The position numbers and the translations under genes are program-made. The notes beneath the pieces are model-generated. The model worked only from the letters and a program-made list of their open reading frames with translations, made no database searches and had not been told where the DNA came from. A stretch of 64,000 nucleotides of DNA from Bog-473 sp963756025 (GTDB lineage: Bacteria; Actinomycetota; Acidimicrobiia; Acidimicrobiales; RAAP-2): assembly GCA_963756025.1 (NCBI GenBank), contig CAVWMF010000007.1, positions 124,001 to 188,000 of the forward strand. The letters are read 5' to 3'. Shown piece after piece: positions 42,935-51,649 of the stretch. The first letter of the stretch is position 1, and each line of letters starts with the position of its first letter.

Positions 42935-44659
42935 ATGTCGCAATTCGACCTGGTGCTCAAGGGCGGAACCGTCATCGACGGACTCCAGACGCCGCGGTAC
43001 AAGGCGGACGTGGGGATCCGGGACGGCAGGATCGAGCTGATCGGTCGCATCGATGCATCCGAAAGCAAGGAAGTGGTGGACGCTTCCGGAAAGATCGTCG
43101 CCCCGGGAGTGGTCGACCTGCATACCCACTACGACAGCCAGGTGTTCTGGGATCCCTGGTGCACGATGTCGGGTTGGCACGGTGTCACCAGCGTGGTCAT
43201 CGGCAACTGCGGCTTCGGGTTCGCCCCCTGCAAGCCCGAGGACCGCGATCGGGCCATGCTCTCCTTGTCGCGCAACGAAGCGGTGCCGCTCAAGACGATG
43301 CAGGCCGGGATGCCATGGGACTGGGTGACCTTCCCCGAGTTCCTCGACAGCGTCGACCGCACGCCCAAGGGCGTCAACGTCATGTCGTTCGTCCCCCTCG
43401 CTCCTCTCTACGCCTACGTGGCCGGCGTCGACAACGCCAAGGCCCACCGGGTGACCGACGAGGAACTGGAGCGCATGTGCGCGCTCCTCGTCGAAGGGAT
43501 GACGGCCGGAGCCTGCGGGTTCAGCGCCCAGATCGCTGGTGAGCTGGGAAACGTCCAGCTGGACTACGACGGCACGCCAATGGTGACGGACTGCATGACC
43601 GACCGCGAGGTGACCGCGTTCTCGCGCGCGCTCGGATCGCTCGGTCGAGGGGTCGCCCAACTCACCGGGTCGCTCGAGATCGCCGCCCTGATGGCGCGCC
43701 AGAGTGGCCGACCGATCATTTGGAACGCCCTGCTGGCGGACGGTGCACTGAACCAACACGGGAAAGGCGAATACTCTGCCAGCGATGCCCTGAAGCAACT
43801 GGCTTACCTGAACGAGGAAGAAGGACTTCGGGTCTTCGCTCAGGCTCTGACGACGAACTTCGTGTCCGAGTTCACGCTGGAGGACTACAACCTGGCCGAT
43901 ACCATCCCCTGCTGGAAAGAGGCCTGCATGGGGACGGTCGAGGAGAAGCTGGTCAAGTTCGCCGATCCCGAACGTCGGCGGGCGATGAAGGACGTGCACG
44001 ATGCGCGTGGTGGGCTCTTCGGAGCTGGCTACGATCTGAGCGAAATTAAGATCCACTGGATCTCCAGTGACGTGCCCGACGCCCGCAAGCTCAAGGACAC
44101 CTACGAGGGGTTCACCATCGGCGAGGTGGCGGCCCGCGAGGGAAAGCACGAGATCGATGCGTTCCTCGACGTCGCTGTGGCCGGAAAACTCCAGGTCGGT
44201 TTCGCCACACTCATGATGATGACCCCGCCCGAATCCATGAAGGAGATCGCCACATCGCCGGTCGCCCTCCCCGGCGTGAGCGATGGCGGCGCGCACACCA
44301 AGTTCGTCACCACGGCTCGCTTTCCCACCGACTTGATCGCCTACTGGGTGCGCGAGCACGAGATCATGTCCCTCGAGGAAGCGCATTGGCGCCTCTCCGC
44401 CTATCCTGCCCAAGCCGCGGGGCTGAAGGGCCGAGGCTTCTTGGCTGAAGGGGCACCGGCTGACGTCATCGTCTATGACTACGAAACGCTCGATTCCCTG
44501 CCGCAAGAGCGCGTCTGGGATTATCCCGCAGGTGAGTGGCGCCTCATCCAAAGGGCCAAGGGGTATCACCGCATCATCGTCAACGGGCAGACGACGTTCA
44601 TCGACGACGAATGCACCCAGGCCACGCCCGGCAAGCTGCTGCGCCACGGAAGCGACTGA
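42935..44659 (+). CDS. Amidohydrolase of the N-acyl-D-amino-acid deacylase family (cassette copy 1)
   Basis: This 574-residue amidohydrolase has the metal-binding HTHYDSQ, GNCGFGFAPC with the bridging-type Cys of D-aminoacylases, and SDGGAHTKF with the catalytic Asp. It ends with the beta-sandwich segment ADVIVYD and IVNGQTTF. The family hydrolyses amide, lactam or related bonds with one or two Zn. Nothing here points to D-amino acids, so the substrate could be a cyclic amide, lactone or diketone. The ATG at 42935 follows GGGGAGGA. It is followed 12 bp later by an amidohydrolase 2 gene, and both genes are repeated directly downstream. It may be controlled through the operator region at 42791-42832. 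Confidence 0.88.
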   Translation: MSQFDLVLKGGTVIDGLQTPRYKADVGIRDGRIELIGRIDASESKEVVDASGKIVAPGVVDLHTHYDSQVFWDPWCTMSGWHGVTSVVIGNCGFGFAPCKPEDRDRAMLSLSRNEAVPLKTMQAGMPWDWVTFPEFLDSVDRTPKGVNVMSFVPLAPLYAYVAGVDNAKAHRVTDEELERMCALLVEGMTAGACGFSAQIAGELGNVQLDYDGTPMVTDCMTDREVTAFSRALGSLGRGVAQLTGSLEIAALMARQSGRPIIWNALLADGALNQHGKGEYSASDALKQLAYLNEEEGLRVFAQALTTNFVSEFTLEDYNLADTIPCWKEACMGTVEEKLVKFADPERRRAMKDVHDARGGLFGAGYDLSEIKIHWISSDVPDARKLKDTYEGFTIGEVAAREGKHEIDAFLDVAVAGKLQVGFATLMMMTPPESMKEIATSPVALPGVSDGGAHTKFVTTARFPTDLIAYWVREHEIMSLEEAHWRLSAYPAQAAGLKGRGFLAEGAPADVIVYDYETLDSLPQERVWDYPAGEWRLIQRAKGYHRIIVNGQTTFIDDECTQATPGKLLRHGSD

Positions 44660-44671
44660 GAGGATTACCCA

Positions 44672-45892
44672 ATGGCCCCCGCCACCGAGATCTCCACGAT
44701 ATTCGACGCTGATAACCACTACTGGGAACCGAGCGATGCCTTCACGCGCCACCGCGATCCCAAGTTCAAGGACCGGGGCGTACAGCTCAAGGAAGTGGAC
44801 GGACAGCTCCGCTACTACTTCGGAGAGCGCGCCCATCCGATCATTCCGGGTCCCGGTGATCTGCATGCACGTCCACGCCCCGGTGCGCTCTATGAATATT
44901 TCCAGGGAAGGAGCAGCAAGGCCAGAGTCGGCAACGAGCTGGCGTGTGAAGTTCCCGGCGAGCATCCCGAGTGGTTCAATCGCGACGCCCGGCTGCGCTG
45001 CATGGATGGCCAAGGCGTGGAGGCGGCGTGGATGTTCCCGTCGCAGGGCGTTTGCATGGAAGGTCCGATGCAGCCCGACATCGAGGCGTCAACCGAAGTC
45101 CTGCGCGCTTTCAATCGCTGGCTCCAGGACGATTGGGGCTTCGCGTACCAGAACCGCATCTTCGGAGTGCCATTCCTGACGTTGTCGGACCTCGACTCCG
45201 CCGTGCGCGAGCTCGAATGGTGCGTGGATCATGGCGCCCGCATCATCACGATCCGCAACGGCCCCGCCTTCACTCCCGAGGGTCTCCGATCCCCGGCAGA
45301 CCCGGCGTTCGACCCCTTCTGGGCGCGGGTGCAAGAAGCAGGAGTCGTGGTCACGGCGCACGCCGGGTTCGAAGACGGCTACGTCGATGTCGCCGAGGCG
45401 GTGGCCCGCACGTGGGGAATCAGCGGCGGCCAATCGCTCTTGACGGGCACCGACGCCGCAGGGGGCTGGGCATCCCTGGTGCCCCAACTCATGAAACACC
45501 GCCTCATCGAAGACTTCGCGACTGTGCTGGTGGCCCATAAACTGTTCGAGCGTTTCCCCCGGCTGCGACTCGCGTACATCGAGAACGGGGCGGATTGGGT
45601 GCCTCGCCTCCTCCACTCGCTCGAGATGCTCGCCGGTCAGAACCCCGGGATGTTCGCGTCCAATCCGGTCGATCAGTTCATCGAGCACTGTTGGGTGGCG
45701 CCGTTCGTCGAGGACGACGTCGCCAAGTTGGCCCAGTTCCTTCCGGTCGACCGGATTCTCTTCGGATCGGACTGGCCGCACGCCGAAGGCTTGGCACAAC
45801 CGAGGGACTTCTTTGCCAACGTGGCGTCGTTCTCCCCCGGGGACCAGCGCAGGATCATGGTTGAGAACGCCCGCGAACTCACCTTCACCTGA
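44672..45892 (+). CDS. Amidohydrolase 2 family hydrolase (cassette copy 1)
   Basis: This 406-residue TIM-barrel hydrolase has an N-terminal FDADNHYWEPSDAF metal motif, WMFPSQGV, HAGFEDGY and a C-terminal FGSDWPHAEG motif. It is paralogous to 47670-48893 and more distantly related to 17759 and 35640. Its gene lies 12 bp after the D-aminoacylase-family gene, with AGAGGA as ribosome site. The constant pairing with that gene suggests that the two hydrolases act in sequence or as a complex on one intermediate. Metal and substrate are unknown. Confidence 0.87.
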   Translation: MAPATEISTIFDADNHYWEPSDAFTRHRDPKFKDRGVQLKEVDGQLRYYFGERAHPIIPGPGDLHARPRPGALYEYFQGRSSKARVGNELACEVPGEHPEWFNRDARLRCMDGQGVEAAWMFPSQGVCMEGPMQPDIEASTEVLRAFNRWLQDDWGFAYQNRIFGVPFLTLSDLDSAVRELEWCVDHGARIITIRNGPAFTPEGLRSPADPAFDPFWARVQEAGVVVTAHAGFEDGYVDVAEAVARTWGISGGQSLLTGTDAAGGWASLVPQLMKHRLIEDFATVLVAHKLFERFPRLRLAYIENGADWVPRLLHSLEMLAGQNPGMFASNPVDQFIEHCWVAPFVEDDVAKLAQFLPVDRILFGSDWPHAEGLAQPRDFFANVASFSPGDQRRIMVENARELTFT

Positions 45893-45931
45893 AGGCCACA
45901 TTGAAGGTATTCCATCACCAGGAATGAGGAA

Positions 45932-47659
45932 ATGTCGATGTATGACATCGTGATCAAAGGTGGCACCATCATCGACGGGCTCCGGACACCGCGGTTCAAG
46001 GGTGACGTGGCCATCAAGGACGGGAAGATCGCCATGATCGGGTCCGTTGACGCGTCCGAAGGGACGGAGGTGGTCGACGCCGCAGGGAAGATCGTCGCAC
46101 CCGGCGTGGTCGACCTCCACACCCACTACGACAGCCAGCTCTTCTGGGACCCGTGGTGCACGATGTCGGGCTGGCATGGCGTCACCAGCGTCGTGATCGG
46201 CAACTGCGGGTTTGGATTCGCCCCATGCCGCCCACAGGACCAGGACCGGACGATGCTCAGCCTCTCCCGCAATGAGGCGGTGCCACTCAAGACGATGCGG
46301 GCCGGCATGCCCTGGGACTGGGAGACGTTCCCGGAGTTCCTCGACAGCGTCGATCGGACCCCCAAGGGCGTCAACGTCATGTCCTTGGTGCCGCTGGCTC
46401 CGCTCTACACCTACGTCGTCGGCGTGGACAAGGCCAAGGAGTTCCGAGCTTCCGACGAGGAACTCGACGAGATGTGCCGACTGGTCGGCGTCGCGATGGA
46501 GGCCGGCGGTTGTGGCTGGAGCTCACAGATCGCCGGCGACCTCGGCAACGTGCAGCGGGACTACGACGGCACGCCGATGGTCACAGACCAGATGACGGAG
46601 CGGGAGATTGTCGCCTTCTCACGCGTCCTGCGCAAGATCGGGCGTGGCACGACGCAGATAACGGGCAGCCTCGAGATCGCCGGGCTGATCGCACGGGAAA
46701 GCGGGCGACCGATCATCTGGAACGCTCTGGCACCGACCGGTTCGGTGAATCAGCACGGCGAGTCCCGCTACCCGCATCTCGACACCATCGCCCGTCTGGA
46801 CGAACTCAACCAGGAGGAGGGCGCACGGGTCTTCGCTTCGGCGCAGATCGTGCGCTTCAAGTCGGAGATCGTCCTCGAGGATTACAACCTCATGGACATC
46901 TTCCCCGCCTGGATGGAAGCCAGCCTCGGAACGCTCGACGAGAAGATCGCCAAGTTCGGCGATCCGGGGCGCCGCCCGGCACTCAAAGAGGCGATCGACC
47001 TGCTGGGAGGCGGCTTCGGCGCCGCGCGCTACCGGCTGGACGAGATCACGGTCAACTGGATATCCAGCGATGCACCGAACGCCCTTCAACTCAAGGAGCG
47101 CTACGAGGGGTTCACGATCGGCGAGATCGCGGCACGGGAGAACAAGGATCTCCTCGACGCCATGCTCGACATCGCCGTCGCCGGCAATCTCAATGTCGGG
47201 TTCGGCACGACGACGATCGAGATGGACCCGCAGGCGGTGAAGGAGGTCGGCACGTCGTCGGTGGCACTGCCCGGCATCAGCGACGGGGGCGCCCACACGA
47301 AATTCGTCACCACCGCGCGGTTCGCCACCGAGTTGCTGGCCCACTGGGTCCGCGACCACGATGTCATGTCGAGCGAGGAGGCGCACTGGCGCCTCTCGGC
47401 CTACCCGGCCATGGCTGTTGGCCTGAAAGACCGTGGCCACCTGACCGAGGGGAAGGCAGCCGACGTGATCGTCTACGACCCCGATACGCTCGATGCGCTA
47501 CCGCAGGAGCGGCTCTACGACTACCCGGCCGGGGAATGGCGGCTCGTCCAAAAGGCCAAGGGCTATGACCGCATCATCGTCAACGGCCAGACCACGTTCA
47601 TCGACGGCGAGTGCACCGATGCCATCCCGGGGCGCCTGCTGCGGCACGGCAACGAATAG
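45932..47659 (+). CDS. Amidohydrolase of the N-acyl-D-amino-acid deacylase family (cassette copy 2)
   Basis: This 575-residue paralogue of 42935-44659 has the same HTHYDSQ, GNCGFGFAPC and SDGGAHTKF catalytic motifs and the same IIVNGQTTFIDGECT C-terminus. Differences cluster in the middle (for example IIWNALAPTGSVNQHG versus IIWNALLADGALNQHG) and in the VGFGTTTIEMDP loop, near where substrate should sit. It may therefore have different specificity. The start is the ATG at 45932, with GAGGA upstream. It is followed 10 bp later by its amidohydrolase 2 partner. Confidence 0.88.
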   Translation: MSMYDIVIKGGTIIDGLRTPRFKGDVAIKDGKIAMIGSVDASEGTEVVDAAGKIVAPGVVDLHTHYDSQLFWDPWCTMSGWHGVTSVVIGNCGFGFAPCRPQDQDRTMLSLSRNEAVPLKTMRAGMPWDWETFPEFLDSVDRTPKGVNVMSLVPLAPLYTYVVGVDKAKEFRASDEELDEMCRLVGVAMEAGGCGWSSQIAGDLGNVQRDYDGTPMVTDQMTEREIVAFSRVLRKIGRGTTQITGSLEIAGLIARESGRPIIWNALAPTGSVNQHGESRYPHLDTIARLDELNQEEGARVFASAQIVRFKSEIVLEDYNLMDIFPAWMEASLGTLDEKIAKFGDPGRRPALKEAIDLLGGGFGAARYRLDEITVNWISSDAPNALQLKERYEGFTIGEIAARENKDLLDAMLDIAVAGNLNVGFGTTTIEMDPQAVKEVGTSSVALPGISDGGAHTKFVTTARFATELLAHWVRDHDVMSSEEAHWRLSAYPAMAVGLKDRGHLTEGKAADVIVYDPDTLDALPQERLYDYPAGEWRLVQKAKGYDRIIVNGQTTFIDGECTDAIPGRLLRHGNE

Positions 47660-47669
47660 AGAGGAACCA

Positions 47670-48893
47670 ATGACAACCGGGAGCGAAGCGATCACGAAGA
47701 TCTTTGACGCCGACAATCACTATTGGGAGACGAGCGACGCCTTCACGCGGCACCGCGACCCGAAGTTCTCCGACCGGGGAGTGCAGGTGAAGGAAGTCGA
47801 CGGACTCCAGCGGTACGTCCTGAACGGCGAGGTCTTCAACTGGCTGCCGGGCCCGGCAGATGTCCACCCGCGGCCCGCTCCGGGATCCTTCATGGACTAC
47901 TTCGTCGGCAAACTCTCCCGAGAGGATTTCGCGGCCTCATTCAACGTCGCCCCTTCATCGCATCCCGAGTGGTACGACCGGCAGGAGCGCCTGAAGGTCA
48001 TGGACGAGCAGGGAGTGGAAGCCCTTTGGTTGTTTCCGTCACAGGGCGTCGTGCTCGAGGCGCCGATGCTCACATACGACGTCGAGGCGACGATCGAGAT
48101 CATGCGAGCGTTCAACCGCTGGATTGAAGAGGACTGGGGCTTTGCCTACGAAGACCGCATCTTCGGCGTCCCGTTCCTCAACCTTTCGGACCCCGACAAA
48201 GCCGCCGAGGAACTCGAATGGTGCCTGGATCACGGGGCCCGGGTCATCGCCATCCGTCACGGTTCGTGCGTGACTGCTGATGGTTTTCGCTCTCCGGCGG
48301 ACCCGATGTTCGACCGCTTCTGGGGGCTCGCCCAAGAGTCCGGCGTCGTGGTCTCTTCGCATGATGGCTCAGACAACACGTACGGCGACATGTACGCGCT
48401 CTTGAGCCGGGTGTGGGGCGAAGCGAACCCGATCGAGGTGAGGGCGACCGGTGACAACATGAAGATGATGGGAAGTGGCACGGCAATCGGCGCCCTCATG
48501 AAGCACCGGAGCGTCCACGACTTCGCCTATTTCCTGGTCGCCCAGCGACTCTTCGAGAGGTTTCCGCGACTCAAGGTTGCCTTCATCGAGAACGGCTCCG
48601 CCTGGGTACCCCCGCTGCTCCACGCATTGGAGTACCTCGGCCACGGTGGTGAATACCAGCCTTCCCCCAAAGAGATGTTCATCGAACACTGCTGGGTGGC
48701 TCCGTTCGTCGAGGAGAGCGTGGACGAGTTGGCCCGGCACCTGCCCGTGGAGCGCATCCTGTTCGGATCGGATTGGCCGCACGGGGAGGGCTACTCCCAG
48801 CCCAAGGACTTCTTCGAGAACGTCTCCAACTTTTCGATCGAGGACCAGCGGCGCATCATGTATGAGAACGCCCGCGAGCTCACCGGCCGGTAG
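47670..48893 (+). CDS. Amidohydrolase 2 family hydrolase (cassette copy 2)
   Basis: This 407-residue paralogue of 44672-45892 shares FDADNHYWETSDAFTRHRDPKF in two halves (FDADNHYWE and TRHRDPKF), LFPSQGV, and the C-terminal FGSDWPHGEG motif. The mid-protein metal region reads SSHDGSDN instead of the HAGFED of copy 1, so the position of the active-site His-rich loop differs between the copies. The ATG at 47670 has GAGAGGAACC upstream; upstream in-frame codons overlap the previous gene and are not used. The carboxylesterase gene follows after 35 bp, so the five plus-strand genes from 42935 to 50458 likely form an operon. Confidence 0.87.
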   Translation: MTTGSEAITKIFDADNHYWETSDAFTRHRDPKFSDRGVQVKEVDGLQRYVLNGEVFNWLPGPADVHPRPAPGSFMDYFVGKLSREDFAASFNVAPSSHPEWYDRQERLKVMDEQGVEALWLFPSQGVVLEAPMLTYDVEATIEIMRAFNRWIEEDWGFAYEDRIFGVPFLNLSDPDKAAEELEWCLDHGARVIAIRHGSCVTADGFRSPADPMFDRFWGLAQESGVVVSSHDGSDNTYGDMYALLSRVWGEANPIEVRATGDNMKMMGSGTAIGALMKHRSVHDFAYFLVAQRLFERFPRLKVAFIENGSAWVPPLLHALEYLGHGGEYQPSPKEMFIEHCWVAPFVEESVDELARHLPVERILFGSDWPHGEGYSQPKDFFENVSNFSIEDQRRIMYENARELTGR

Positions 48894-48928
48894 CTACCCT
48901 GTAGAGGCGATCCTCGAGGGGGAACAAG

Positions 48929-50458
48929 ATGGATGACGTGATCGGGTATACGCCGCACGGGGCACTACGCGGCGAGCGACATGCCGGGTATTGCGTGTTC
49001 AAGGGCATCCCCTTCGCACTACCGCCGGTCGGAGCGAGAAGGTTCCTGCCGCCCGAACCTCCGAACGCCTGGACCGGACTGCGTGACGCAACCTCGTTCG
49101 GCCCCGTTGCGATGCAGGTTCCCACGGTGCTCGAGACCGAGCGCGGTCTTCCGACCACAATGTCAGAGGACTGCCTCTCGCTGAATATTTGGACGCCCGA
49201 CACGGCCGAGAACCTCCCAGAAGCCCTCCCGGTGATCGTGTGGGTACACGGAGGATCCTTCATCAATGGTGCCGGCTCTATTCCCTGGTACGACGGATCA
49301 TCCCTGGCGGCGCGCGGGGACGTGGTCGTCGTCACGATCAACTACCGCCTGGGCGTCTTCGGCTACCTCTCGCTGAAGGAACTCGGTGGGGATGCGTACG
49401 AGAGCTCCGGGAACGTGGGCCTGCTCGACCAGGTCGCCGCCCTGTCGTGGATCCGGGACAATATCGGCGCATTCGGCGGCGACCCTGCGCGCGTGTGTCT
49501 CGTGGGCGAGTCCGCCGGCGCCATGAGTATCGGGACGCTCCTGTCGGCACCGGCAGCCGAGGGCCTCTTCCAGCGGGCGATCCTCCAGAGCGGCACGCCC
49601 GTGGCCCAGCCGGCCCAGAGCGCAGCGAACAACACGAGAGACTTGTTCGCAGAGCTCCATCTCGACCTCGACCAAGCCGGGGTGGTCCGCTTGAAGTCCT
49701 TGACCTCCGAAGCGATCCTTGCCGCCGCAGCACAGATCGCTTTCAGAAAGATGGCCACTTCCACCGACGACGACGGAGCATTTCCGTGGTCACCGGTCAT
49801 AGACGGAATCGTCGTTCATGGTGACCCGATGGAGGCGAGTGCGAGTGCGAGTGCGGCCGTTCCAGTTCTCATCGGGACCACCCGTGATGAGATGCGGATA
49901 ATTCGGTGCCTCTTTCCGGAACGACCTCCCTTCGACCTCGCGCAGCTCGAGCACCAGGTCGGCGCGCTCTGTGGACCTCTCAGCGATGACATCCTCGACG
50001 CGTATGCGCAAAGGGATCCGGGCGCCACGCCCGATGACATTTGGGATGCCATCGCCTCCGACCGGATCTTTACACTGCCGACCGCCAATTTCATAGATCG
50101 GCGGGTCAAAAACGACGCCCCGACCTGGACCTACCTCTTCAATTGGAGGTCGGCCGCCCAGGGCGGCATCTACGGATCGGCACACACCGTAGAAATACCA
50201 TTTGTATTCGGGACATTCGACGCTCCGGGAGCTGCCGACTTTCTCGGACGCCCTCCGTCGGAGACAGGCGCGCTGGCCGCGCTCGTGCAGCAGGTCTGGG
50301 TCAGCTTCGCTCGCGACGGCGTTCCTGCGGCCGACGGGTTAGCCGAGTGGCCACGGTGTGAGCCCGGCACGCGACCGACCATGGTCTTCGACGTTGCTTG
50401 CACGGTCGAAGAGGATCCCTTTCGCAGCATTCGGGCGCTGTGGGAGCGTTGTCCGTGA
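48929..50458 (+). CDS. Type-B carboxylesterase/lipase family hydrolase
   Basis: This 509-residue alpha/beta hydrolase has the oxyanion motif HGGSF (107-111), SEDCLSLN (79-86), nucleophile S195 in GESAGAMS and the late His in SAHTVEIPF. All type-B carboxylesterase landmarks are present, so it should be active on carboxylic esters. No signal peptide is apparent, so it is cytoplasmic. The ATG at 48929 follows GGGGGAACAAG. As the last gene of the cassette operon it may hydrolyse an ester or lactone, perhaps made by a Baeyer-Villiger-type flavin monooxygenase. That role is inference. Confidence 0.9.
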   Translation: MDDVIGYTPHGALRGERHAGYCVFKGIPFALPPVGARRFLPPEPPNAWTGLRDATSFGPVAMQVPTVLETERGLPTTMSEDCLSLNIWTPDTAENLPEALPVIVWVHGGSFINGAGSIPWYDGSSLAARGDVVVVTINYRLGVFGYLSLKELGGDAYESSGNVGLLDQVAALSWIRDNIGAFGGDPARVCLVGESAGAMSIGTLLSAPAAEGLFQRAILQSGTPVAQPAQSAANNTRDLFAELHLDLDQAGVVRLKSLTSEAILAAAAQIAFRKMATSTDDDGAFPWSPVIDGIVVHGDPMEASASASAAVPVLIGTTRDEMRIIRCLFPERPPFDLAQLEHQVGALCGPLSDDILDAYAQRDPGATPDDIWDAIASDRIFTLPTANFIDRRVKNDAPTWTYLFNWRSAAQGGIYGSAHTVEIPFVFGTFDAPGAADFLGRPPSETGALAALVQQVWVSFARDGVPAADGLAEWPRCEPGTRPTMVFDVACTVEEDPFRSIRALWERCP

Positions 50459-50482
50459 ACTGACGAGCAGTTTTCAGGAACC

Positions 50483-51610
50483 TCAGCGCGGCATCGACGT
50501 TGAGGGAGGCAGCAGACCCTGGTCCACGAGCCTCCGGAACCATTTGCTGAACATGGCTTCGGAGTCCATGCAGTCGTGGAACCCGGCCTTGCGGACGGCG
50601 ACGGTACTGTGCAGGATGGGCCCGACGGGAGGATCCTCGCCGCTGAGCAGGTTATCGGCATACACGAGTGAATTCGGCCCGACGAACGCGAGTAGGTCCC
50701 TCGGCGCCCGTAGCTTGAACTGATCGACGAGCGCCGCCCACTGTTCGCTGCGCCGGGGCATCTCCTCGGCGAGTTGCACATACCGGTGCTCCCCCACCGC
50801 CATTCCCATGGTCTCCGCCAGCACGGGCCAGACGTTCTGCCAAAGGAAGACATCACCGTTCGTCAGGTTGAACGTCCCTCCTTGGGCGTCCGGGCACGTC
50901 GCAGCCCAGGCGAGCGCCCGGGCGACCAGATCGGCGTCCACTGCTTCTTTGACCATCGATGAAATATGGCGGCCGGGAAAGTCGAGCGGCCGGCCCTCTT
51001 CCCGGAGGAGAGCTGCCCATGCGCCGAGCACCGGAATCAGATTCATGTTGTTGCCGATGGCATCGCCGTAGATGACTGTGGGTCGGAAGATCGTCAGGCC
51101 CCACGAGGCGCCCTCCTGCCGTGCCCTCAGGTAGTCCTCCTGAAGGAAGTAGAAGTTGGGATGAACGGCACGGCCGTCCCCTTCCCGAAGGGGATTCTTC
51201 ACCCCGGCCCAACCGATGGACGGGTGGTGCATCCCGTAGGCCTTCGTCCCCTGCATGAGAGAGACGTGTTCTATGGGCGCACTGGCGAGGAGGGGGTCCA
51301 TCAGATTCCTGAGCATGAGCTCGTTGCGTTGCATCACCTGCTCGTCGAACCACCCTGCCACCAGACCGTCGGCCTCGTACAAGGCCGCATACACGACGTG
51401 CGTGATATCCCGACGCGACGAGAGCACACGGCTGCATTGGTCCTCGTCCCCCAGGTCCAGCGGCAGCCATTCTGAGGCCCCCGCGACGGAGGGTGGTCGC
51501 CGTGACACGCTCACGACCCGCCAATTCGGGAGAGCGGCGAAGTGCCGTGCCGCGGCCTGACCCACGACCCCGGATGCCCCGGCGATCAGCACCGTTGGCT
51601 TTCTTTCCAC
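50483..51610 (-). CDS. PRISE-type SDR (progesterone 5-beta-reductase/iridoid synthase-like)
   Basis: This 375-residue extended SDR has GASGVVG (11-17) for NADP, SRRP, the PRISE lysine motif QGTKAYG (K123) and the tyrosine motif NFYFLQED (Y154). These correspond to the TGTKHY and NFYYTLED motifs of plant progesterone 5-beta-reductase and iridoid synthase, which reduce activated C=C bonds of enones and enals with NADPH. It probably reduces an enone in a terpenoid or steroid-like intermediate. The GTG start follows GGGGAGG with 8-nt spacing. It is the last gene of the DUF35/thiolase/ligase block, 39 bp after the ligase. Confidence 0.87.
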   Translation of the reverse strand: MERKPTVLIAGASGVVGQAAARHFAALPNWRVVSVSRRPPSVAGASEWLPLDLGDEDQCSRVLSSRRDITHVVYAALYEADGLVAGWFDEQVMQRNELMLRNLMDPLLASAPIEHVSLMQGTKAYGMHHPSIGWAGVKNPLREGDGRAVHPNFYFLQEDYLRARQEGASWGLTIFRPTVIYGDAIGNNMNLIPVLGAWAALLREEGRPLDFPGRHISSMVKEAVDADLVARALAWAATCPDAQGGTFNLTNGDVFLWQNVWPVLAETMGMAVGEHRYVQLAEEMPRRSEQWAALVDQFKLRAPRDLLAFVGPNSLVYADNLLSGEDPPVGPILHSTVAVRKAGFHDCMDSEAMFSKWFRRLVDQGLLPPSTSMPR

Positions 51611-51649
51611 CGTACCCGCCTCCCCGCAGCCTCGACGTACCTGTGGGAC

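Larger units (their letters stand above)
42935..48893 (+). repeat. Tandem duplication of a two-gene hydrolase cassette (42935-45892 and 45932-48893)
   Basis: The unit [D-aminoacylase-family amidohydrolase + amidohydrolase 2] occurs twice head-to-tail with the same order, a 12-bp then 10-bp internal gap, and 39 bp between units. Long identical runs are visible in both genes (for example APGVVDLHTHYDSQ and FDADNHYWE). The copies have diverged in specific loops, so this is an old duplication, not an assembly repeat. Confidence 0.85.

Noticed and set aside
42935..48893. Assembly duplication of one cassette
   Set aside because: The copies differ at many codons throughout and in defined loops, so they are real diverged paralogues.
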